A stretch of 5,076 bases of DNA from Casp-actino8 sp039800005 (lineage in GTDB: Bacteria > Actinomycetota > Acidimicrobiia > Acidimicrobiales > Ilumatobacteraceae): the NCBI GenBank assembly GCA_039800005.1, contig JBDLRN010000079.1, forward strand, positions 1 to 5,076. Direction: 5' to 3'. The notes beneath the pieces were generated by a model that did no database searches, was not told the DNA's origin, and worked only from the letters and a program-made list of their open reading frames with translations. A program made the translations under genes and the position numbers. Shown piece after piece: positions 1 to 4,544 of the stretch. Position 1 is the first letter of the stretch. Each line of letters starts with the position of its first letter.

Positions 1-622
1 TTCCGTGCACGAACGGCGTGACGATGGCGTCGCCCCACTCGGCCAACTGCGGGATGTCGTCGAACGGGAAGCCGAGAATCGTGGCGAAAACTCGTTGCGG
101 CAACGGCCGAGCGAATCGACCGATGAACTCGACCTCACCGTCGTCGATCCATTCGTCGACGAGATCGTTGGCGAGCCGAGTGATCGTCTCGCGGTGTCGC
201 ATGGCACCGGTGCCCACCCACGGATCGGTGAGTTCCTTGCGGTGCTTGATGTAGAGCTCTTGTGTGGGGCGAAGCGACACCATCGACGCCGTCATCAAGT
301 TGCGCGACACCTCGTAGGCCCGTTCGGCGGTCATCCCCTCGTTCGCCCAGTCGGCCAGTCGGCGCTGACCCATCACCGTGAAACGTTCGGGGTTCTTCAC
401 CACCGTGGCGATGTCGGCGTGTTTGGTGAGGACGAACGCATCGGTGCCCGGCCGCAGTCCTCCGCCGGGAACACGCAACACCGGAGCGTCCCGGTGCAGG
501 ATCTCGTACATCTCGTACCAATGCTCCTGCGCTCCGGCGCCGAACAAATCGACCGACGCCAGATCGACCGGGCACCGCATGGGCCCGAGATCGTGGTTGA
601 CGTGCCGCGGGGCCGACCCCAT
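1..622 (-). CDS. Cytochrome P450, N-terminal part (cut by window edge)
   Basis: A haem-thiolate monooxygenase that would hydroxylate or epoxidise a small hydrophobic substrate in the cytosol, using electrons from a ferredoxin and reductase. The first 207 residues are visible. They read like a bacterial P450 N-terminal half: an acidic, aromatic-rich segment (QEHWYEMYEIL, about 32-42), the strand and B-helix block FVLTKHADIATVVKNPERFT (63-82), a C-helix region YIKHRKELTDPW (124-135), and a D/E-helix region with LANDLVDEWID (150-160) followed by RPLPQRVFATILGFP (172-186). The I-helix, ExxR motif and cysteine haem loop lie beyond the left edge, so activity and subfamily cannot be judged. The ATG at 622 is 8 nt after the stop of the DUF3237 gene; neither a TANNNT box nor a Shine-Dalgarno site precedes it, which fits translation from the upstream transcript. 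An in-frame ATG at 580 is a less likely start. The family call is fairly safe; the substrate is unknown. Confidence 0.85.
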   Translation of the reverse strand, partial: MGSAPRHVNHDLGPMRCPVDLASVDLFGAGAQEHWYEMYEILHRDAPVLRVPGGGLRPGTDAFVLTKHADIATVVKNPERFTVMGQRRLADWANEGMTAERAYEVSRNLMTASMVSLRPTQELYIKHRKELTDPWVGTGAMRHRETITRLANDLVDEWIDDGEVEFIGRFARPLPQRVFATILGFPFDDIPQLAEWGDAIVTPFVHG

Positions 623-630
623 GAGCGCAG

Positions 631-1056
631 TTACAGAACCCGATACACGTCGTAGTGCACTTCGTTGGCGCCCGGAGCACCGACGGCGATCGCCTGCACG
701 CCGTTGAGCCACGTGTATCGCTCGTCGCCGGCTTCGAACAACGGCGCGGTGATGATGCGCGGCCCGGCCTCGCCCGGCGCCATCACGCCGAGATAGTGCA
801 TGTGGATCGATGCGCCGTCGTCGGTGGTGACGAGGGCGCGCACGTCGAGCTGCGCCGTGCCGTCGGCCCGCAACGTGAGCCAGTCGGCACCGAGGTGGGC
901 CACCTTCCCATTGATCTTCGGACCCGTCACCGTTCCGCCGTTGATCCCCACGATCACCCGGGTGCCGTGCGGGCCGTTCGGGATCACCACCGGGGCGTCG
1001 AGAGTGGCGTGCAGATGAAACAGGAACTCGACGGGAAGTGATGTGAGGTCGCTCAT
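631..1056 (-). CDS. DUF3237 (UPF0311) family protein
   Basis: A 141-residue protein matching the DUF3237/UPF0311 family over its whole length; the family has no settled function that I know of. Visible hallmarks are the opening strand EFLFHLHATLDAP (9-21), the glycine-rich stretch GTRVIVGINGGTVTGPKING (31-50), the central ADWLTLRADGTAQLDVRALV (57-76), the turn SIHMHYLGV (82-90), and the C-terminal ERYTWLNGVQAIAVGA (112-127) ending in VHYDVYRVL. There is no signal peptide or membrane helix, so it is probably a soluble, mostly beta protein. Its stop lies 8 nt before the P450 start, so the two are probably one operon. A plausible inference is a binding or isomerase-like accessory role on the P450 substrate, but nothing in the sequence proves this. 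The ATG start is supported by a TANNNT box 6 nt upstream. Confidence 0.85.
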   Translation of the reverse strand: MSDLTSLPVEFLFHLHATLDAPVVIPNGPHGTRVIVGINGGTVTGPKINGKVAHLGADWLTLRADGTAQLDVRALVTTDDGASIHMHYLGVMAPGEAGPRIITAPLFEAGDERYTWLNGVQAIAVGAPGANEVHYDVYRVL

Positions 1057-1062
1057 GCCCGA

Positions 1063-1068
1063 ACACTA
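1063..1068 (-). promoter_or_regulatory. Predicted -10 box TAGTGT of the DUF3237-P450 operon
   Basis: TAGTGT matches the actinobacterial -10 consensus TANNNT. It is followed by exactly 6 nt (TCGGGC) and then the ATG, so transcription would start at or next to the A of the start codon and give a leaderless mRNA. No convincing -35 hexamer or Shine-Dalgarno site is seen. The box lies 31 bp beyond the encoded CCA of the tRNA gene. Confidence 0.5.
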
Positions 1069-1099
1069 GGCCTTCAGCCCGACCACCCGGTGATGCCCC

Positions 1100-1175
1100 T
1101 GGCGCCCCCGGCAGGGATCGAACCTGCGACCTGCGGTTTAGGAAACCGTTGCTCTATCCACTGAGCTACGGAGGC
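1100..1175 (-). tRNA. tRNA-Arg, anticodon CCT, 3' CCA encoded
   Basis: A 73-nt cloverleaf followed by an encoded CCA. The acceptor strand GCCTCCG pairs with CGGGGGC (one G-U type pair), the D-stem is GCTC/GAGC, the anticodon loop is TTCCTAA with CCT at positions 34-36 (window 1142-1140), and the T-arm is GCAGG-TTCGATC-CCTGC. The discriminator is G73. It decodes AGG arginine codons. The anticodon stem has four canonical pairs (CGGT/ACCG), while the top pair 27-43 is A-C, a mismatch. The gene lies 21 nt after the desaturase stop on the same strand and could be read from that transcript, from a box at 1184-1189, or from both. Confidence 0.96.
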
Positions 1176-1183
1176 GTCCCGTC

Positions 1184-1189
1184 AGGCTA
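1184..1189 (-). promoter_or_regulatory. Possible -10 box TAGCCT for tRNA-Arg
   Basis: TAGCCT fits TANNNT and lies in the 21-nt gap between the desaturase stop and the mature 5' end of the tRNA, 8 nt before that end. Transcription would start within a nucleotide or two of the mature 5' end. It overlaps a GGCTAGCC palindrome (1185-1192). No good -35 box is seen, so it may be chance. Confidence 0.3.
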
Positions 1190-1196
1190 GCCAGCC

Positions 1197-2117
1197 CTAG
1201 GTGAGGGCGATCCGACTCGCGCGTCGCTCCATCAGTCGCTCGGCCACCCGCGCGCTCTTCTCCATCCGACGCATCAAGGCCTCACGAGCTCGATTTCCCA
1301 ACTCGCCGAGCCCGGTCATCGTCTCGACCGCCCACTGGCGGATCACGACGGGTACGAGGATCTGCTGATAGTGCACGGCCAAGTCGTAGATCCCTGCTGC
1401 GGCGATACGACGCGCGTGGGTGGCGAAGCCGGGTATTCCGACACCTGGCATTTCGAAATCGGACACCTGCCGTTGGACCGCAGCCATCATCTCGTCGGGT
1501 TGGACAGCAAACGCGGCGGTGGCGAGATCACGGTAGAAAAGATGATGCAGGTTCTCGTCGGCCGCCACCCGAGACATCACTCGTTCGCCGGCGGGATCAC
1601 CGATCATCACTCCGGTCGAACGATGAGCGATCCGAGTCGCCAATTCCTGCAAAGACAAGTACACGAGCGCATCGTGAACGCTCGCCGGTGTTGGAACCTT
1701 GCCACCCGCCACTTGAGCCATACGGTCGCGCTCGAGCGCAACAGGGTCGACGGCCCGGGTGGTCATGAGATACCCGTAGATCGCCATGGAGTGGCGACCT
1801 TCCTCGGCCGTCCAACGGCGCACCCATTCGCCCCACGCACCGTCGGCACCGAGAACGGCTTCGACCGTCCGGAAGTAGTACGGCAAGTTGTCCTCCGTCA
1901 GCAGATTGACGATGAGCGACGACCGCACCGCATCGTCGAGAACCGCGCCGCCGAGATCGGCATCCAGAGGCGACCACTCGTGCCGCTGATGCGCCCGACC
2001 TCGCTCGTACGGAACTACCTCGTGCGGGAACCACTCCTTCGTTCGCTGGAGATGCCGTTCGAGGAGAGCCCCGACTTCGCCCTCGAGTTCGTGGAGCAGA
2101 TCGATGTCGGAACTCAT
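1197..2117 (-). CDS. Acyl-[acyl-carrier-protein] desaturase, soluble diiron type
   Basis: A ferritin-like diiron enzyme that introduces a cis double bond into an acyl chain carried on ACP, using oxygen and reduced ferredoxin, in the cytosol. All six expected iron ligands can be placed by comparison with the plant stearoyl-ACP desaturase pattern: E75 in TEDNLPYY, E106 and H109 in EEGRH, E158 in SLQELATR, and E188 and H191 in ADENLHH. The protein has 306 residues, rather short for the DesA1/DesA2 group of mycobacteria, but it appears complete. The C-terminus (about 270-303) is a long basic helix rich in R, E and M. The ATG at 2117 has a TANNNT box 6 nt upstream and no Shine-Dalgarno site. The gene diverges from the LURP-one-like gene across 66 bp, and its stop precedes tRNA-Arg. 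No ferredoxin or reductase gene is in view. The family is clear; the position of the double bond and the exact substrate are not. Confidence 0.92.
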   Translation of the reverse strand: MSSDIDLLHELEGEVGALLERHLQRTKEWFPHEVVPYERGRAHQRHEWSPLDADLGGAVLDDAVRSSLIVNLLTEDNLPYYFRTVEAVLGADGAWGEWVRRWTAEEGRHSMAIYGYLMTTRAVDPVALERDRMAQVAGGKVPTPASVHDALVYLSLQELATRIAHRSTGVMIGDPAGERVMSRVAADENLHHLFYRDLATAAFAVQPDEMMAAVQRQVSDFEMPGVGIPGFATHARRIAAAGIYDLAVHYQQILVPVVIRQWAVETMTGLGELGNRAREALMRRMEKSARVAERLMERRASRIALT

Positions 2118-2123
2118 GCACCG

Positions 2124-2129
2124 ACCATA
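2124..2129 (-). promoter_or_regulatory. Predicted -10 box TATGGT of the desaturase gene
   Basis: TATGGT is followed by 6 nt (CGGTGC) and then the ATG, the leaderless arrangement also seen at the other genes here. A weak -35-like GTGAGT lies 17 nt upstream (2147-2152 on the minus strand) and overlaps the weak -35 position of the divergent gene. Confidence 0.5.
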
Positions 2130-2171
2130 GGCGATCCAACACCTCGACTCACTCGCAGGTCACCGTTCTCC

Positions 2172-2177
2172 TACACT
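2172..2177 (+). promoter_or_regulatory. Predicted -10 box TACACT of the LURP-one-like gene
   Basis: TACACT is followed by 6 nt (CTGCCC) and then the ATG at 2184, which predicts a leaderless transcript. The hexamer at the expected -35 position (TCACTC, 2149-2154) is a poor match. No Shine-Dalgarno site precedes the ATG. Confidence 0.5.
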
Positions 2178-2183
2178 CTGCCC

Positions 2184-2744
2184 ATGGCCTACACCCTCGA
2201 CCTCACCCAGAAGCTCACGGTGATGAAGAACATCTGGCATCTGTCGCGCGTCGACGGCCAGGACACCCCACTCGGCACGATCGAGCAGGCGCGCATGAAG
2301 TTGAAAGAAGAGGTGAAGTGCATCACGCCCGACGGCAACGGGCTGTGGTTCACCATCAAGGCTCGTAGCGCGATCGAGTTGGCTGCCACCTACGACATCG
2401 CCGACGGTTCGGGCGCTCCGCTCGGCACCATGACCAAGGACTTCCGCGCCTCTCTCGGTCGGTCGACCTATCGCGTCGAAACTCCGGCTGGCCAGTGGAC
2501 CGTGACCGAGACGAGCCAAGGCAAGGCGATCGCTCGACGAATCGTCGGCGTCGTCACCGACGTGCCGTGGCTGTTCCGCGTGCAGTTCAGCATTCTGAAC
2601 GCGGCGGGAGAATCGGTCGGACACATCAATCGCGCCAACATGAAGATCAAGGACACCTACGAGATCCAGGTGAACGACGACGCGCTCGACATGCGCGTGG
2701 CGGCGGCACTGGGCGTGGCCGCCGACGCCTTCATGAACCGCTGA
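2184..2744 (+). CDS. LURP-one-related / tubby C-terminal-like domain protein
   Basis: A 186-residue protein without signal peptide or membrane helix at its N-terminus. Its layout suggests the LURP-one/tubby-like C-terminal fold, a closed beta barrel around a buried hydrophobic C-terminal helix. Clues are repeated strand-turn units of the type 'aromatic/hydrophobic strand, D/N-x-x-G, L/V-G-x-I/M': GQDTPLGTIEQ (25-35), YDIADGSGAPLGTMTKDF (70-87) and FSILNAAGESVGHINR (135-150), then DTYEIQV (157-163) and a final helix DMRVAAALGVAADAF (169-183) of the expected hydrophobic character. Bacterial members are mostly uncharacterised; links to phospholipid binding come from scramblase and tubby relatives, so any membrane-lipid role beside the desaturase is inference. 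The reading frame stays open far upstream (to 1371), but that stretch is antisense to the desaturase. The ATG at 2184 is chosen from the start of similarity-like sequence and the -10 box 6 nt before it. Its 3' end overlaps the convergent membrane gene by 14 bp. Confidence 0.7.
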   Translation: MAYTLDLTQKLTVMKNIWHLSRVDGQDTPLGTIEQARMKLKEEVKCITPDGNGLWFTIKARSAIELAATYDIADGSGAPLGTMTKDFRASLGRSTYRVETPAGQWTVTETSQGKAIARRIVGVVTDVPWLFRVQFSILNAAGESVGHINRANMKIKDTYEIQVNDDALDMRVAAALGVAADAFMNR

Positions 2745-3207
2745 TCGAGTCGACCGGTTCGCGGGCCGGAATGGAACACGCGTCAGAACTCATGACCCGC
2801 TTGTGGAAGGCGTAGGCCAACGCCACGATGCCGAGCGCTGCGAGGTACGGCTGCACCGGCTCGAAGTAGTTGACTGCACCCGTGGTGCCGAGGGCCAACA
2901 TCACCAACTTGTTGCACACCGGACAACCGATGGCGAAGTAGGCCAGGAGACCGCCGAAAGATCCTGACTTTGCAGCGCGATCGAACGGACGCGCATTCAC
3001 ATACGTGCCGAGCAACAATCCCGACAGCACCGCGGTGACCAACAAGACGGGCATGGCCCATGGCGTCTCGTCGATAGCCCGACCGAACACCGGATTGTCG
3101 ATCACGTCGGTCGGCAGACCGAGGGCGAGGAACGTAGCGAGGCCGCCGAGGGACGCGACGATCCAATGCGTCGACGTCCAGGAACGCAGCGCAACGAGAT
3201 ACTTCAC
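2731..3207 (-). CDS. Small four-helix membrane protein with intramembrane CPVC motif, function unknown
   Basis: With the GTG start at 3207 the protein has 158 residues and four predicted membrane segments: about 14-31, 50-70, 84-107 and 118-134. The third carries GCPVCNK (94-100), a CxxC pair set in or at the edge of the bilayer, followed by LVMLALGTTGA and the aromatic/proline loop FEPVQPYL (115-122). The soluble C-terminal tail has one further cysteine (C144). A CxxC in a membrane helix suggests thiol-disulfide chemistry or metal binding, as in CcdA/DsbD, MauE-like or mercury/copper transport proteins, but I cannot assign it to any of these. The frame is open further upstream to 3354, but that part is antisense-frame sequence inside the DUF222 gene and rich in R, H and P. 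GTG 3207 has a TANNNT box 7 nt upstream; GTG at 3216 is the alternative. It follows the DUF222 gene by 35 bp. Confidence 0.75.
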   Translation of the reverse strand: MKYLVALRSWTSTHWIVASLGGLATFLALGLPTDVIDNPVFGRAIDETPWAMPVLLVTAVLSGLLLGTYVNARPFDRAAKSGSFGGLLAYFAIGCPVCNKLVMLALGTTGAVNYFEPVQPYLAALGIVALAYAFHKRVMSSDACSIPAREPVDSISGS

Positions 3208-3214
3208 GAGGAAC

Positions 3215-3220
3215 ACGGTA
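3215..3220 (-). promoter_or_regulatory. Predicted -10 box TACCGT of the CPVC membrane protein gene
   Basis: TACCGT lies in the 35-bp gap after the DUF222 stop and is followed by 7 nt (GTTCCTC) and then GTG 3207. It fits the leaderless spacing and favours 3207 over the upstream GTG at 3216, which overlaps the box itself. No -35 match is evident. Confidence 0.4.
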
Positions 3221-3242
3221 GTGGGCGCCGCCCTGACGGTGG

Positions 3243-4505
3243 CTAGACGGGGACCATGCGGCGGCCGTCGGGCCGCACGACGTACGTGCTGCGGGTGCAT
3301 TCGTCGTAGTGAGTGACGAAACCGCGCACTTTGATGCGGTTGTGCCGTCGACACATCGGGTCGGCGTTCGCCACGTCGGTGAGCCCACCGTCGACCCAGG
3401 CGATCCGATGATCGATCTCACATGTGATCAGATTGCAGCCCGGCCACACACACTTCCGTCTCCGCACAGCAACCGCCGCCCGTGACGGGCCGGTGAACAC
3501 TCGGGACCGGCGCCCCAGATCGATCGGCACTCCGGCTGCGTTCATGACCACTCGCCGCACCTGACCCACCAACGAGGCGCCCACCGCATGAATCGGATCG
3601 ATGGGCACCCCGGCCGTGGTCTCACACCGCTTGTCGAACAGGTTCTCTCCCGGCTCGATCAACGACCGCAGACGACAGTCTTTCTCCATCGCGGCCAGCG
3701 TGCGCTCATAGGTGGCTTGATCGATCACGATGCTCACCAGCGGCTCCGGCGCCGACGGGAACTGGTTGGCCGCCGCGGCGAAGATCGCGTACGCCGCATC
3801 GGCCCGCCGCTGCTTGGTGGTGCGGGCCAACACAGTGGGGCCATCTCCCAACAGGTCTCGCATCTCGAGATCTTTGGCCAACTCGCGTTGCACGAATCGT
3901 TCGAACACTTCGGCGATCAGCGAATCTTGCGCGTTCCCGAAACACCCCTCCACATACGTGGCCGTACCCGATGTGACCACCCGCAGATCGCGCTCCGAGT
4001 GCGCCGCTTCGTGATCGCGATGCGCACCATCGGCATCGGCCAACTGCTCCCACCGAGTGGCCACCTTGTTGAAATCGTCGAACGGGAGAGCCTCGGCGTA
4101 CCCGGTGAGAGTGTCGACGAACTCGGGTAACAGATTCGTGACCCGACGGTTCGCATGCAGACCCGCCAAACGCGTCACCTGCGCCACATCCAACGTGCCC
4201 GCCGCCAACCGATCGACCACCTCGGGATACTCCCGCGCCAGATCGGCCACCTTGCCCACCCTTTTGGCCTCGGCCGCCGTCACGTTCACCACACCACGCA
4301 TCCACGTGGACGCCGACAGGTGCCCGTCGTCGGTGAACCAGAAGTTGCGATCGACCGCAGCGACGACCGTGGCGATCGACGCGTCGACCTTGCGCTTCAG
4401 GGCTTCGAGTTCGAGGAGACGCTCGGCCGCGTCTCGGGCGCACGACAACGTCTCGACTCGATCGTCGATGGTGTGGGGAGAAATGAATCTGCCAGTCGTG
4501 ACCAC
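3243..4505 (-). CDS. DUF222 domain-containing HNH endonuclease-like protein (13E12 family)
   Basis: A complete 420-residue member of the actinobacterial DUF222-HNH family, known in mycobacteria as the 13E12 repeat family and often present in many copies per genome. The N-terminal and central part (about 28-310) is the helical DUF222 region, including STWMRGVVNVTAAEAKRVGK (66-85) and the HANRR segment (117-121). The C-terminus holds an intact HNH nuclease module: C352 and C357 of CVWPGC, D365-H366 of CEIDHR, N380, and C385, H388 and N389 of MCRRHNR. The CxxxxC and Cxx(H) cysteines would form the structural zinc knuckle and the D/H/N/H residues the catalytic ββα-metal site. Family members are usually considered DNA nucleases, with no firmly known biological role. 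The GTG start at 4505 has a TANNNT box 6 nt before it. No frameshift or truncation is visible, so this copy could be functional. Confidence 0.92.
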   Translation of the reverse strand: MVTTGRFISPHTIDDRVETLSCARDAAERLLELEALKRKVDASIATVVAAVDRNFWFTDDGHLSASTWMRGVVNVTAAEAKRVGKVADLAREYPEVVDRLAAGTLDVAQVTRLAGLHANRRVTNLLPEFVDTLTGYAEALPFDDFNKVATRWEQLADADGAHRDHEAAHSERDLRVVTSGTATYVEGCFGNAQDSLIAEVFERFVQRELAKDLEMRDLLGDGPTVLARTTKQRRADAAYAIFAAAANQFPSAPEPLVSIVIDQATYERTLAAMEKDCRLRSLIEPGENLFDKRCETTAGVPIDPIHAVGASLVGQVRRVVMNAAGVPIDLGRRSRVFTGPSRAAVAVRRRKCVWPGCNLITCEIDHRIAWVDGGLTDVANADPMCRRHNRIKVRGFVTHYDECTRSTYVVRPDGRRMVPV

Positions 4506-4511
4506 ACTTCG

Positions 4512-4517
4512 AACGTA
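4512..4517 (-). promoter_or_regulatory. Predicted -10 box TACGTT of the DUF222-HNH gene
   Basis: TACGTT is followed by 6 nt (CGAAGT) and then the GTG at 4505, the same geometry as at the other genes here. The 39-bp gap to the stop of the upstream gene holds no obvious terminator hairpin, so read-through from that gene is also possible. Confidence 0.45.
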
Positions 4518-4544
4518 GCGAAGGGGTGTGACACAACCATTCGG

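Noticed and set aside
5..680. Plus- and minus-strand open frames over the P450 region
   Set aside because: The remaining minus frame gives a recognisable P450 N-terminus; the others are arginine/histidine-rich shadows.
1100..1200. Integration site of a mobile element at tRNA-Arg
   Set aside because: No integrase, and no direct repeat of the tRNA 3' end found in the window; genes on both sides look chromosomal.
1371..2183. Long plus-strand open frame running in frame into the LURP-like gene, which would give a 457-residue protein
   Set aside because: It is antisense to the desaturase with its full set of diiron ligands, is rich in R, H and P as shadows in GC-rich DNA are, and the LURP-like fold begins only after 2184, where a promoter box also lies.
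3208..3354. N-terminal extension of the membrane protein to an upstream start at 3354
   Set aside because: The extra residues overlap the 3' end of the DUF222 gene in another frame, have R/H/P-rich shadow composition, and a promoter box just before GTG 3207 marks a better start.
4527..4535. TGTGACACA palindrome just upstream of the DUF222 -10 box, possible operator
   Set aside because: The arms are only 4 bp, expected often by chance, and no second copy is seen in the window.
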